A stretch of 64,000 bases of DNA from Streptomyces phaeolivaceus (GTDB taxonomy: Bacteria; Actinomycetota; Actinomycetes; Streptomycetales; Streptomycetaceae): positions 5,456,001-5,520,000 of the forward strand of contig NZ_CP045096.1 in the NCBI RefSeq assembly GCF_009184865.1. The letters run 5' to 3'. The position numbers and the translations under genes are program-made. Below, one piece after another: positions 53,106 to 61,736 of the stretch; positions within the stretch are counted from its first letter, which is position 1, and the number at the start of each line of letters is the position of its first letter. Below the pieces are notes generated by a model. The model was not told the origin of the DNA and did not search any database. It worked only from the letters and a program-made list of their open reading frames with translations.

Positions 53106-54323
53106 ATGAGCAGGCACACCAGGCGCAGGTCCTCGTTACAGGTTCGACTGACGGTCGCCGGAGCCGGTGTCCTCGCCACCGTCGCGGCCGTGGCCACCGT
53201 GACCGTCGCGGCGGCGGGGGAGACCGGGCGCCGGTACACGGGTTCACCGGCGTCGGCCGGGGCAGACCACGCGGTGTTCGTTCAGGGCAACGAACTCGCC
53301 GGCAACACCATTCACGCCTTCAAGCGCGGCGGCGACGGCAAGCTGACCGCGGCCGGCCGTTACGCCACCGGCGGCAAGGGCGGCGACCAGGTCGACGCGC
53401 CCACCGACTCCCTCGCCTCCCAGGGCTCCCTCGTCTATGACGACGCCTCCGGGCTGCTGCTGGCGGTCAACGCGGGCAGCGGCACGGTGACCTCGTTCCG
53501 CGTCCGGGGGCAGAAGCTGACGGACCGCCGCGTGGTCGACTCGGGCGGCGACTTCCCGGCCTCCATCGCGGTGCACGGATCGGTGGCCTACGTCATGAAC
53601 GCCGGCGGTGAGGGCAGCGTCCAGGGCTTCCGGATCACCGCCGGGGGACTCAAGCCCCTGCGCGGCTCGCAGCGTTCGCTGGGGCTGGACAACGACACGG
53701 TGCCGTTGTTCAGCAGCTCGCCGGGGCAGGTCGCGTTCACTCCCGGCGGCCGTGAACTCGTCGTCACCACCAAGTCCGCGAACACCATCGAGGTGTTCCC
53801 GATGCGGCGTGACGGGCGCCCGGCCGAGCGGGCTGTCGTCAACCGGTCTGCCGGGGAGGTGCCGTTCGCAGTCACCTTCGACAGGGCCGGGCGGATGCTG
53901 GTGGCCGAGGCCGCGAAGTCGACGGTCAGCGCGTACAAGGTGCGCTCCGACGGCCGCCTCGAACTGGTGCAGAAGCCGCTGCCGAACGGCCAGGACACGT
54001 TGTGCTGGCTGGAGCGCGCGGGCGACTTCTTCTACGGGGGCAACACCGGCAACTCCACCGTCACCGGCTACCGCATGGACCGCCAGGGCCGTCTCGCCCT
54101 CACCAATGACGTCGGCATCGCCACGCCGCCCTCGCCCAGGTCCCAGGGGGTGATCGATCTGGCGGTGACCGAGGACGAGAGGTTCCTGTACGTCCAGAAC
54201 GCCGTCTCCGGCACGGTCGACGGCTTCCGTATCGGCCGGAACGGCTCACTCACCAAGGTCACCACCGCCACCGGACTGCCCGCCTTCGCCGAGTCCGGCA
54301 TGGAGGGCATCACCGCGGTGTAG
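53106..54323 (+). CDS. Secreted beta-propeller lactonase-like protein
   Basis: A 405-residue protein; the ATG at 53106 (MSRHTRRRSS) follows GAGGAGCACAG. A signal peptide (LTVAGAGVLATVAAVATVTV) precedes a seven-bladed propeller of the 6-phosphogluconolactonase-like family (PF10282 type). Blade motifs: NTIHAFKRGGDGKLTAAGRY, GTVTSFRVRGQKLT, NTIEVFPMRRDGRP, STVSAYKVRSDGRLELVQ, NSTVTGYRMDRQGRLAL and GTVDGFRIGRNGSLTKV. It is extracellular, so a role in sugar-phosphate metabolism is unlikely; ligand or cell-wall binding is possible. Terminated by the hairpin at 54346. Confidence 0.88.
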   Translation: MSRHTRRRSSLQVRLTVAGAGVLATVAAVATVTVAAAGETGRRYTGSPASAGADHAVFVQGNELAGNTIHAFKRGGDGKLTAAGRYATGGKGGDQVDAPTDSLASQGSLVYDDASGLLLAVNAGSGTVTSFRVRGQKLTDRRVVDSGGDFPASIAVHGSVAYVMNAGGEGSVQGFRITAGGLKPLRGSQRSLGLDNDTVPLFSSSPGQVAFTPGGRELVVTTKSANTIEVFPMRRDGRPAERAVVNRSAGEVPFAVTFDRAGRMLVAEAAKSTVSAYKVRSDGRLELVQKPLPNGQDTLCWLERAGDFFYGGNTGNSTVTGYRMDRQGRLALTNDVGIATPPSPRSQGVIDLAVTEDERFLYVQNAVSGTVDGFRIGRNGSLTKVTTATGLPAFAESGMEGITAV

Positions 54324-54345
54324 GGAAAGCGGCCACCGCGGTGGG

Positions 54346-54376
54346 CGGCGCTCCCGGAACGGCTCCGGGGGCGCCG
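54346..54376. terminator. Bidirectional terminator after the lactonase gene
   Basis: A GC-rich stem CGGCGCTCCCGGA / TCCGGGGGCGCCG with one mismatch and a 5-nt loop, between the convergent lactonase (ends 54323) and nitroreductase (ends 54447) genes. Confidence 0.7.
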
Positions 54377-54446
54377 GCCGGCCGGACCGCGCGGTGGTCG
54401 ACGGCCGGTCCGCCCCGCCGTCACCGGCGTGCGGTGGCTTCTCGCC

Positions 54447-54965
54447 TCAGGGGACAGGAACTTGGCGGTAGCCGTCCGAGGCATCGAGACGTACGAACGG
54501 GATGGTGCTGCCGGCCGTCAGGAAGGCGGTCTCGCTTCCGTCGGAGGGCAGGCCCATGAACGCGCACAGCCGGCGGGCCGTCCGTGGATGCCGGCGGGAG
54601 TAGTCCGCCATGATCTCCGCCCCGGTCTCCGCCGGGAGGAAGTGCGCGGTGACGGTGTGGTGGCGGTTGCCGAACTGGACGACGGTGTGCGGCCGTCGGC
54701 GGAGGTTCTGGTACCAGTCCGACGCGGGGCCGAACCCGGCCGCGACGGTCCAGCTGCCGCATTCGCTGTCGTATGCCACCACCTCCAGGACCGTGCGGCG
54801 GTCGAGCCCGCTGACCCGGCCGGTGTGGTGCAGCAGGAGCAGCCGCTTGCCGAAGAGGGGAGCGAGCCCCGCCTTGAAGAGAAGGACGGGCAGGCGCAGC
54901 GGCACCCGCCGCCATCCTGCAGGCCGGCGGGGGCGGCGCGGGGCGGAGCCTTGGTGTGTCGTCAT
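54447..54965 (-). CDS. F420-dependent (DDN-type) nitroreductase-family protein
   Basis: A 172-residue protein; the ATG at 54965 (MTTHQGSAPR) follows a GGAGAAC site. Characteristic sequence: LLLLHHTGRVSGLDRRTVLE, VVAYDSECGSWTVAAGFGPA, SDWYQNLRRRPHTVVQFGNR and a C-terminal GSTIPFVRL. This matches the nitroreductase/deazaflavin-dependent oxidoreductase family (Ddn relatives) that uses the 5-deazaflavin F420. The substrate is unknown. Divergent from the SpoIIE phosphatase gene; the shared intergenic region contains a TTGCAT palindrome site at 55060. Confidence 0.88.
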   Translation of the reverse strand: MTTHQGSAPRRPRRPAGWRRVPLRLPVLLFKAGLAPLFGKRLLLLHHTGRVSGLDRRTVLEVVAYDSECGSWTVAAGFGPASDWYQNLRRRPHTVVQFGNRHHTVTAHFLPAETGAEIMADYSRRHPRTARRLCAFMGLPSDGSETAFLTAGSTIPFVRLDASDGYRQVPVP

Positions 54966-55059
54966 CGGCGTTCTCCGTCGGTCCCGGTCGGTTCCGGTGT
55001 CGGGTCCGGGCCTCGATTGGGTAAAGGCTCGTGGTGAGGGCCGGTCCACGACCAGACCC

Positions 55060-55072
55060 TTGCATAATCTAA
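55060..55072. promoter_or_regulatory. TTGCAT-n palindrome, site 3, beside a TAATCT/AGATTA palindrome
   Basis: TTGCATAATCTAA overlaps a perfect palindrome TAATCTAAAGATTA (55065-55078). It lies between the divergent nitroreductase (start 54965) and phosphatase (start 55133) genes, a fitting place for a shared operator. Confidence 0.45.
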
Positions 55073-55132
55073 AGATTAGGGGGTGCCGGATCGAGCGGCT
55101 CTCCGGGGTTCGCCACACCGCTGGAGTACGCC

Positions 55133-56221
55133 ATGACCGGGAAGAAGCCGCCACAGAGCGCCACGTTGCTGTCGTGGATGCCGGGCGGGGTCATGGCGGT
55201 GGTGACCGTCGTGGACGTCGTGGTCGGACCGGGGGTCGGACTGTTGCCGTTGGTGTCGCTGGGGCCCGCTTTCGCCGGACTGGTCGGCGGCTGGCGCCGC
55301 ACCGCGCTGACGGGTGTGGCGGCGCTCGTACTGTGCGTCGGGCTCGGAATCTACGACGGGCTGTTCGAGGAACGCCGGGGATTCGCCGCGCTGGGGTCGG
55401 TCGTGGGTGTCACCGGCGCGGGGATCGCGGCGGCCGTGATGCGCTCCCGGCGGGAAGCGGAACTGGCCGGTGTGCGCTCGATCGCGGAGGTGGCGCAGCG
55501 CGTGCTGCTGCGGCCGGTGCCGCTGACGGCCGGACCGCTGCAGGCGGCGGTGTCGTACACCTCTGCCGTGGCGGAGGCACGGATCGGGGGCGATCTGTAC
55601 GAGGTGGTCGCCTCGCCGCACGGGATCCGGGTGATCGTGGGGGACGTGCAGGGCAAGGGGCTCGCCGCCGTGGAGACGGCCGCGGTGGTGCTCGGCGCGT
55701 TCCGTGAGGCGGCGCACGACGAGCCGGACCTGGTGGGGCTGGGGGAACGGCTGGAGCGGAGCGTGGAACGGGAGTTGGAGGGTGAGAAGTTCGTCACCGC
55801 GATCCTCGCCGAGATCGGCTCCGACCACGAGGCGGTCCTGCTCAATTACGGCCATCCGGCCCCGATGCTGATACGGGACGACGGCACCGCGGACTTCCCT
55901 GAGCCACCCTCCTCCGCGCTGCCCCTGGGACTGGGTGCGCACGGCCATGCCGGGCCGCGGCCCTACCGCGTGGGGTTCGCCCCGGGCGAGCAGCTACTGC
56001 TGTACACCGACGGTGTCACCGAGGCGCGGGACGGGGACGGGCACTTCTATCCGCTTGCCGAACGAGCTGCTCTGCTCAAGGACTCCGACGCGCATGCCGC
56101 GCTCGACGCGCTGCGTCGCGATGTACAAGACCACTCCGCGGGACCGCCCCACGACGACGCCGCCATGCTGCTGCTCCGCTATCACGGTCATGGGAGCGTC
56201 CCGGGAACGCGGGTACTTTAG
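55133..56221 (+). CDS. Membrane-bound SpoIIE/PP2C-type phosphatase
   Basis: A 362-residue protein from an ATG at 55133. Three to four N-terminal transmembrane helices (VMAVVTVVDVVVGPGVGLLP, LVSLGPAFAGLVGG, VAALVLCVGLGIYDGLF, ALGSVVGVTGAGIAAAVM) are followed by a short linker and the phosphatase: AEARIGGDLYEVVASPHGIR, VIVGDVQGKGLAAVETAAVV, LLNYGHPAPMLIRDDGTADF and LLLYTDGVTEARD, with PHDDAAMLLLRY at the end. Family members dephosphorylate anti-anti-sigma factors. The MarR gene lies 84 bp downstream on the same strand. The membrane part may sense stress. Confidence 0.9.
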   Translation: MTGKKPPQSATLLSWMPGGVMAVVTVVDVVVGPGVGLLPLVSLGPAFAGLVGGWRRTALTGVAALVLCVGLGIYDGLFEERRGFAALGSVVGVTGAGIAAAVMRSRREAELAGVRSIAEVAQRVLLRPVPLTAGPLQAAVSYTSAVAEARIGGDLYEVVASPHGIRVIVGDVQGKGLAAVETAAVVLGAFREAAHDEPDLVGLGERLERSVERELEGEKFVTAILAEIGSDHEAVLLNYGHPAPMLIRDDGTADFPEPPSSALPLGLGAHGHAGPRPYRVGFAPGEQLLLYTDGVTEARDGDGHFYPLAERAALLKDSDAHAALDALRRDVQDHSAGPPHDDAAMLLLRYHGHGSVPGTRVL

Positions 56222-56305
56222 GCGAACCATGTAAGGGTCATGGGAAGGGAAAATCTGTTCCTATGGGCTGAGCGGGCGGTGGGTGCGGCACGGTAGAAAG
56301 GTCGC

Positions 56306-56842
56306 ATGGTGCAAAGTGAGGCCCCGACCGGGGGCATGGACGATGTCGACGTGGTGACCCGTGCGGTGCTCACCGCGTCGAGACTCTTGGTCGCCGTCTC
56401 CGCCCGGTCGCTCGCCGAGGTGGAGGAGCGGGTGACGCTGCCCCAGTTCCGCATGCTCGTGGTGCTCTCCACGCACGGGGCCACCAAGCTGGTCACCCTC
56501 GCCGACCTCCTTCAGGTCGCGCCGTCCACCGCCATGCGCATGGTCGACCGGCTCATCGCCGCCGGGCTCGCGGACCGGCAGACCAATCCCGGCAACCGCC
56601 GGGAGACCGTGCTCCAGCTCACGGAGGAGGGGCGACGCACCGTCGAGGACGTCACCGGCCGCCGCAGGACGGAGATCGCCGGGATCGTCGAGCGCCTGTC
56701 ACCGGGCCAGCGGTCCGCCCTCGTGGACGCGCTCACCGCCTTCAACGAGGCCGGCGGTGAGCCGCTCGCCCCGGCTGCGGGGGGCGACACGGAGCCGTTT
56801 CCCCTGGGTTGGGTGGACTCCGTTGTGCCCAGGGGTGCCTGA
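56306..56842 (+). CDS. MarR-family transcriptional regulator
   Basis: A 178-residue protein from an ATG at 56306. The winged helix is clear: PQFRMLVVLSTHGATKLVTL, ADLLQVAPSTAMRMVDRLIA (recognition helix), AGLADRQTNPGNRRETVLQL and TEEGRRTVEDVTGRRRTEIA. Dimerisation helices lie at both ends. It is probably a repressor responding to a small molecule. It is a natural candidate to bind the TTGCAT-n-ATGCAA sites in this window, including that at 56927 just after its own gene, but no direct evidence links them. Confidence 0.9.
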   Translation: MVQSEAPTGGMDDVDVVTRAVLTASRLLVAVSARSLAEVEERVTLPQFRMLVVLSTHGATKLVTLADLLQVAPSTAMRMVDRLIAAGLADRQTNPGNRRETVLQLTEEGRRTVEDVTGRRRTEIAGIVERLSPGQRSALVDALTAFNEAGGEPLAPAAGGDTEPFPLGWVDSVVPRGA

Positions 56843-56926
56843 CCGCACCCACGGCCACGGCTCGGGGCGTTCGGTCGGTTCCGACCCTCGGGCGGCGTGA
56901 TCGGCCTGTTCTTCCCCCTGATTCTT

Positions 56927-56939
56927 TTGCATAATGCAA
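56927..56939. promoter_or_regulatory. TTGCATAATGCAA palindrome, site 4
   Basis: A perfect palindrome with 6-bp half-sites, about 90 bp upstream of the GTG of the membrane gene at 57028 and 85 bp after the MarR stop. The best match among the four sites. Confidence 0.55.
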
Positions 56940-57027
56940 GCGAGCTGTGGGGGTGCCGTGACGGCCTGGATCGTCACACCGGCGGTGCGGCTCCGGACAT
57001 CGGGCGACGACCGGGGAGGAGCGGCGG

Positions 57028-57708
57028 GTGCGTCGACCACCTCGACCGCGGGCGGACAGCCGTACGGGTTTGGTGGCCCATGCGACGGCCTTTGTGTGGG
57101 GACCCGCGGAGTTCGTCGGTCTGCCGCCGAGGTGGCTGTTCGCCGAAGGGATCCTCGTCGGGGTCCTGTCGGCGACCGCCATCATCGGAGTCGGGATCGC
57201 GGGGGTCTGGACCGGCCATCCGGCGTTGGCGGCAGGAGAGGGCGGACTGGTGATCGCCGCCGCGCTCACCCTCTACCTTCTGATCACCGGCGCGGGCCGC
57301 GCGCTTGTCGGCACGGCCGCCGTGCTCGGGCTGTGCCTGGCGCTGCTCATGCCCCAGGTGGCCGGCTGGGTGGTGCTGACCCAGCGGGGTGAGGTGCGGC
57401 CCGCGGTGGTGACCCTTGTCGAGGGCGGGCCCGGAACCGGCATCGAGGGGGGACGGTACCTGTGCTCCGTGGCCGGCCGGGCCGGGGCGCCCCTCTCGAC
57501 ACGGATCTGGCGAGGATGTGAAGGCTCGACCAGGCCGGGGGATGCCCTGACAGTCGTGTTCGACCCGAGGGGGGCGGTGCCGCCACGAGGTGTGGCACCG
57601 GGTACCGACCGTGGCCCGCTGCTGGGGGTGGCGGCGGTGGCGCTCGCGCTCGTCGCCGGGTGCGCGCTTGCCGTCATACGGTCCTACCGACTTGATCCGC
57701 CTTCTTGA
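57028..57708 (+). CDS. Hypothetical multi-helix membrane protein
   Basis: A 226-residue protein; the GTG at 57028 follows GAGGAG at 8 nt. Helices: LFAEGILVGVLSATAIIGVG, GGLVIAAALTLYLLITG, LVGTAAVLGLCLALLMPQVA and LLGVAAVALALVAGCALAVI, with a soluble external loop (LVEGGPGTGIEGGRYLCSVA) carrying a Cys pair. Length and pattern are like several Streptomyces orphans; no family. A TTGCATAATGCAA site is just upstream. Confidence 0.7.
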   Translation: MRRPPRPRADSRTGLVAHATAFVWGPAEFVGLPPRWLFAEGILVGVLSATAIIGVGIAGVWTGHPALAAGEGGLVIAAALTLYLLITGAGRALVGTAAVLGLCLALLMPQVAGWVVLTQRGEVRPAVVTLVEGGPGTGIEGGRYLCSVAGRAGAPLSTRIWRGCEGSTRPGDALTVVFDPRGAVPPRGVAPGTDRGPLLGVAAVALALVAGCALAVIRSYRLDPPS

Positions 57709-57836
57709 GGCTCCTGAGGCTTGAGGGGCCCTTCGTCGAACGCGAGCCTCCTGGCTGGGTGTCGCTCGGCCCCGGTCGCCCGCCTGTTCGGTGCCGGGCG
57801 CGGGGCCGAGGCGACCCGGCACGGTGGGCTCCGGTG

Positions 57837-58598
57837 TCATTCCGCGTCGGCGGAAGCCGACGGTGAGGGACTCGGAGGAGCCGTCGGCGCGGCGGTGTTG
57901 ACGTCCAGGTCCGGTCGCGGGGTCAGGACGACCATGGGGGCGCCGGGCTGGGGCACGGGCGGGGTGGCCTGGTCCTTGGGTAGTTTCGGGGGGTTGGTCT
58001 GCTGGTAGTTGACGTTCTCGTGGTTGACCAGGCCGGTCTTCTCCAGCACGGTGATGTGGTCGAGCACGGTGTCGTTGGCGAGGTCGGCCAGCTGACGCAC
58101 CAAGGTGTTCCGGGTGCTGGCGCGGATCTTGGCGATGGCCGGGAAGATCTGGCCGTGCGTGACGCGCATGATCTGCACCGCGGTCGAGTCGAACTCCTTG
58201 CCCTTGGCCGCGTCCACGGTGGCCACGAACTGCTGCTGTTGCGGACTCGCCTGGTTGTTGAGCGTGATGCCCAGCTCCGGGGCGATCTTGCGGCACAAAT
58301 CGTCGAGACCGGCGTGCCCGACGACCAGATGCTCGCCTGCCTCCTTCATCTCCGGGGTCGTACCGCGTTCCATGGCCATCTCGCCCAGCGGGTACTCCCA
58401 CAGTCCCGCCGAGCGCACCTTGATCACGAAGTCCCGGTCGGCCTCCGTCAGCGGACCGAACTGCGTGTTGGCGATGATGCGCTCCGGCGACGAGGCCGTG
58501 TTCTCGATGCCCAGCATGGCGGGATAGGCGAGTGCGGCGACGGTCATCAGCAGGCCGCCGCTCATGAAGATGGCTCCTGCGGTACGGGGGATGCGCAT
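57837..58598 (-). CDS. DUF4142 secreted protein
   Basis: A 253-residue protein; the ATG at 58598 follows AGGAGG. A signal/anchor helix (AGAIFMSGGLLMTVAALAYP) precedes the DUF4142 helical bundle: LTEADRDFVIKVRSAGLWEY, EAGEHLVVGHAGLDDLCRKI, QQQFVATVDAAKGKEFDSTA and VQIMRVTHGQIFPAIAKIRA. His residues in the helices (VGH, VTHGQ, LDHIT) suggest a ferritin-like metal-binding bundle, as in relatives. The Pro/Ser-rich tail is disordered. Function unknown; stress association is likely in this region. Confidence 0.85.
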   Translation of the reverse strand: MRIPRTAGAIFMSGGLLMTVAALAYPAMLGIENTASSPERIIANTQFGPLTEADRDFVIKVRSAGLWEYPLGEMAMERGTTPEMKEAGEHLVVGHAGLDDLCRKIAPELGITLNNQASPQQQQFVATVDAAKGKEFDSTAVQIMRVTHGQIFPAIAKIRASTRNTLVRQLADLANDTVLDHITVLEKTGLVNHENVNYQQTNPPKLPKDQATPPVPQPGAPMVVLTPRPDLDVNTAAPTAPPSPSPSASADAE

Positions 58599-59107
58599 GG
58601 TTCCTCCTGGCGTGCGGATGCGGGGCCCCGGCTGGCGCGAGCACGCGGGATCCGCAGGGGAGCGGACATCGGTCGCCAGGGGGTACGGAGGGCAGCCGTC
58701 GAAGAATCATTGCGCAGGGTAAAAATTGCATTGGATGGTGTGATGTGCGTCACGGACGCTCCCGCTCGCCCCCTGCCCCGCGCCAAGAATGAGCCAGCGA
58801 GAACCGGGTCGGCAGGCCACGGGCCGGATCGCCTCCCGGGGCATCGAGGGCGGTGATGACCACGCCATGTCGTGCGGTGGGGCATCCGGTCCGTGCGCGT
58901 ACGGGTGAGGCGCGAGGGGGCGACGGGGTGTCCGCCTGGCGTTGCATTGCCCCCTCTCGGAAGTCGGGAGATCAGCAGCGCGGCGGCTACCGCCCTGGCC
59001 CGCCTCGATGGCTACCGGAACCGCGAGAGCCACAGTCGCCGCGTCTGTCTGCCCGGTGTTCCGGGAGGTAGCTTGGGGGTGAAGGCCCCCTGAAGGAGGG
59101 CGATGCC
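58599..59107. other. Divergent intergenic region
   Basis: About 510 bp between the DUF4142 gene and the NfeD gene. Near 58708-58735 are TTGCGCA and ATTGCAT, AT-rich bases recalling the TTGCAT sites, but no good palindrome. Other frames are non-coding. Promoters for both genes are expected here. Confidence 0.4.
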
Positions 59108-59545
59108 ATGCCGTGGTTCTTGTGGCTGCTCGCTGCCGCGGCGCTGGGTGCCGCGGAGTTCTTCGCTCTGACACTTGTATTCGGATTGTTGGCGGGCGCC
59201 GCGTTGGTGGCCGCCGTGGTCGCCGGCGTGGGCATCGGCCTTCTCGGCCAGCTCGTGGCCTTTGCGCTGGCGGCGGCAGCGGGCGTCGTCCTTGTCCGGC
59301 CCGTCGCGCTGCGGCACATGGAACAGCAGCCACTGACCCGAGACGGCAGTGACGCCCTGATCGGCAAGCGTGCCGAGGTCATGCAGGAGGTCACCGCGAC
59401 CCGCGGCCTGATCAAGCTCTCCGGCGAGGAATGGTCGGCCCGCGCCCTCGACGAGGGTCTCGTGATCCCGGTGGGTGCGTGGGTGGACGTCATGGAGATC
59501 GAAGGCGCCACGGCCATCGTCTACCCCCGCGAACTCCTTCCCTGA
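59108..59545 (+). CDS. NfeD-like membrane protein
   Basis: A 145-residue protein; the ATG at 59108 follows AAGGAGGGC. Three hydrophobic segments (WLLAAAALGAAEFFALTLVF, LLAGAALVAAVVAGVGIGLL, GQLVAFALAAAAGVVLV) precede a C-terminal OB-fold domain (LIGKRAEVMQEVTATRGLIK, LSGEEWSARALDEGLVIPVG) of the NfeD family. NfeD proteins work with SPFH proteins to organise membrane microdomains. The SPFH gene follows 57 bp downstream on the same strand. Confidence 0.9.
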   Translation: MPWFLWLLAAAALGAAEFFALTLVFGLLAGAALVAAVVAGVGIGLLGQLVAFALAAAAGVVLVRPVALRHMEQQPLTRDGSDALIGKRAEVMQEVTATRGLIKLSGEEWSARALDEGLVIPVGAWVDVMEIEGATAIVYPRELLP

Positions 59546-59602
59546 GTCGAATCCCCGCGAACTCCTTCCGTGTACGGCTGAACACACAGCAACGGAGGCA
59601 CT

Positions 59603-60712
59603 GTGGATCCCGTCGTCATCCCCCTCCTCGTCGCGGCCATCGTCGTCGTCTTCCTCGTGGCCTCCACCGTGCGGATCGTCCCGCAGGCGCGCCGCTACAA
59701 CGTCGAGCGGTTCGGCCGGTACCGGCGGACGCTCCAACCCGGACTGAACCTGGTCGTGCCGGTGGCGGACCGCATCAACACCAAGCTCGACGTGCGCGAG
59801 CAGGTCTATTCGTCCGACCCCAGGCCGGTGATCACCGAGGACAACCTCGTGGTGAACATCGACACCGTGCTCTACTACCAGATCACCGATCCGCGGGCGG
59901 CGGCCTACGAGGTCGCCGACTACCTCCAGGCGATCGACCAGCTCACCGTGACCACGCTCCGCAACGTCATCGGCAGCATGGACCTGGAGGAGACGCTCAC
60001 CTCGCGCGAGGAGATCAACTCCCGGCTCCGCGCCGTCCTCGACGACGCCACCGGCAAGTGGGGCATCCGGGTCAACCGCGTCGAGATCAAGGCCATCGAT
60101 CCGCCGGCCACCATCAAGGAGGCGATGGAGAAGCAGATGCGGGCCGAGCGTGACAAGCGGGCGGCCATCCTGCACGCCGAGGGGGAGCGGCAGGCCAAGA
60201 TCCTCACCGCCGAGGGCACGAAGCAGAAGGACATCCTGGAGGCACAGGGTGCGCAACAGGCCATGATCCTGCGGGCGGACGGTGAGGCCAAGGCGGTCGA
60301 GCTCGTCTTCCAGGCCGTCCATCGCAACAACGCCGACCCGAAGGTCCTCGCCTACAAGTACCTGGAGACGCTCCCGCACCTGGCGAGCAGCGGCAACAAC
60401 ACCTTCTGGGTGATCCCGGGAGAGCTGACCGAGGCAGTCCGGACCGTCACCCGAGCCTTCGGTGATCAGGCGTCGGAGAGCCCTCCCACGCCCGGACAAC
60501 CCGAGGAAGCAGCCACTGCCGACGATCACGACACGTCGGACGGAAGCCGGGTTCCGCAGCTGGAGGCGGGCTCGACGGTTTCCCTCGACGCCGCCGCGGC
60601 TGCGGACGAGGCAGGAAAGCAGGCCGCCGCAGCGGTGAGCGACGCCAAGGCGGAGGCCGAGGCCGCCAAGTCGCCTCAGATGCCGCGCCGCACGCGGACG
60701 TCCGACGACTGA
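59603..60712 (+). CDS. SPFH-domain (stomatin/prohibitin-like) membrane protein
   Basis: A 369-residue protein; the GTG at 59603 has GGAGG 5 nt before. One N-terminal membrane helix (VVIPLLVAAIVVVFLVASTV) leads to the SPFH domain (RIVPQARRYNVERFGRYRRT, LQPGLNLVVPVADRINTKLD, LVVNIDTVLYYQITDPRAAA), then a coiled coil (AEGERQAKILTAEGTKQKDI, LEAQGAQQAM). A disordered acidic/Ala-rich tail of about 90 residues ends RRTRTSDD. It probably forms membrane scaffolds with the NfeD protein. No protease gene is nearby. Confidence 0.92.
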   Translation: MDPVVIPLLVAAIVVVFLVASTVRIVPQARRYNVERFGRYRRTLQPGLNLVVPVADRINTKLDVREQVYSSDPRPVITEDNLVVNIDTVLYYQITDPRAAAYEVADYLQAIDQLTVTTLRNVIGSMDLEETLTSREEINSRLRAVLDDATGKWGIRVNRVEIKAIDPPATIKEAMEKQMRAERDKRAAILHAEGERQAKILTAEGTKQKDILEAQGAQQAMILRADGEAKAVELVFQAVHRNNADPKVLAYKYLETLPHLASSGNNTFWVIPGELTEAVRTVTRAFGDQASESPPTPGQPEEAATADDHDTSDGSRVPQLEAGSTVSLDAAAAADEAGKQAAAAVSDAKAEAEAAKSPQMPRRTRTSDD

Positions 60713-60944
60713 GTCCACTTCTCGACGAGCACCGCCTCCCGAGCCCCTTTCCCGAGTGGTTGTGCGAGTCGGTTCGCGCCGCCGCGTCCGCTACGTCGAG
60801 CAGGAGCGGCTCGAGATTTTGAGCGGCCTGACGCCGCTGACGCTCTCCTGACGTCCCTCCTGGCCCGGACACAGGCATGGGCGAGCTGGTGAAGGCTGCC
60901 CGATCCGGCAGGGCGGTGCGACACGGACGCAGGCAACAAAGGAG

Positions 60945-61256
60945 TCAAGGTGGAGGAGGACTCGAGGGAGGTCTGGATGCCGGGCACCGGCAGGTGTCCG
61001 GCAGCTGGCCGCCGGGCGGTTGGTGTCGTGCCGGTGCCGGCTTGCGCCGCTTGGTGAGCCGGTCGGCCCTTCGGCGTCGCCGCAGCCAGTCGCCGGTTTC
61101 CCCGATCGCGGCGAGGAACGCGGCCGAGGCGATGCACTGGGCGAGCGTGGCGGGCTGGCCGAGCGCCTTGCCCACCAGCCAGAGCACGAGAGCGATCAGC
61201 GCCCACCAGACGGTGAGGGAAACCGCGAGGCGCCGTACGTGCCGTCGACTGGTCAC
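60945..61256 (-). CDS. Small two-helix membrane protein
   Basis: A 103-residue protein; the GTG at 61256 overlaps the previous stop as GTGA, so translation is coupled. Two helices (LTVWWALIALVLWLVGKALG and LAQCIASAAFLAAIGETGDW) are followed by an Arg/Lys-rich cytosolic tail and a Pro-rich end. Family not recognised. It is the last of a small minus-strand group. Confidence 0.65.
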   Translation of the reverse strand: MTSRRHVRRLAVSLTVWWALIALVLWLVGKALGQPATLAQCIASAAFLAAIGETGDWLRRRRRADRLTKRRKPAPARHQPPGGQLPDTCRCPASRPPSSPPPP

Positions 61257-61548
61257 GGGGTGGCCTTTCTGACTCTGCGTGGCGCAAGGGCGGCGTACAC
61301 GCAGCCCACTGCGGCCACGATGACCGCGGTGGCCGTAGCCGCCAGGGTGATCACGGGCGGCGCCTCGGCCAGGCGCGGCACCGTGTTGAGGGGCGCGACG
61401 GCGTAGAGAGCGAGCAGGGCCAGGCCCCGGGGCGCATGGGCGCGAGCCGGTGCCTCAGTCGGCGCGGTATCCGGCCGCTGACCAGGGCCAGCCCGGCTGG
61501 GAGCAGGGTGAGGGAGAAGAAGACGAGGCCGATCCAGTGCCAGATCAT
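61253..61548 (-). pseudogene. Small membrane protein gene with a frameshift
   Basis: Starts MIWHWIGLVFFSLTLLPAGL at 61548 and changes frame near 61435, continuing PRGLALLALYAVAPLNTVPR and the helix ITLAATATAVIVAAVGCVYA to RKATP at 61253. Joined, it is a three-helix protein of about 98 residues. The shift lies in a GGGGC run, so a base-call error is as likely as decay. Coupled by GTGA overlap to the next gene. Confidence 0.55.
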
Positions 61549-61736
61549 GCGTGCGAGGACTCCTGGGTGGTGAGAGACGGGCCCGACGGAGGCACTGGGC
61601 TACTGCCGCCGCGTCGGCTCGGCGGTCGGCTGCTTCCGCCTGGGTGCGTTGGGCACGGGTGGAGCGGGCCCGACAGGCGTAGGCCGACGGAGCGCGTGGC
61701 CGCCAGGTCGATCCGGATGTGCCTGATGACGACCGA

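Noticed and set aside
58708..58735. A fifth TTGCAT site upstream of the DUF4142 gene
   Set aside because: It has TTGCGCA and ATTGCAT nearby, but no palindromic partner at the right spacing.
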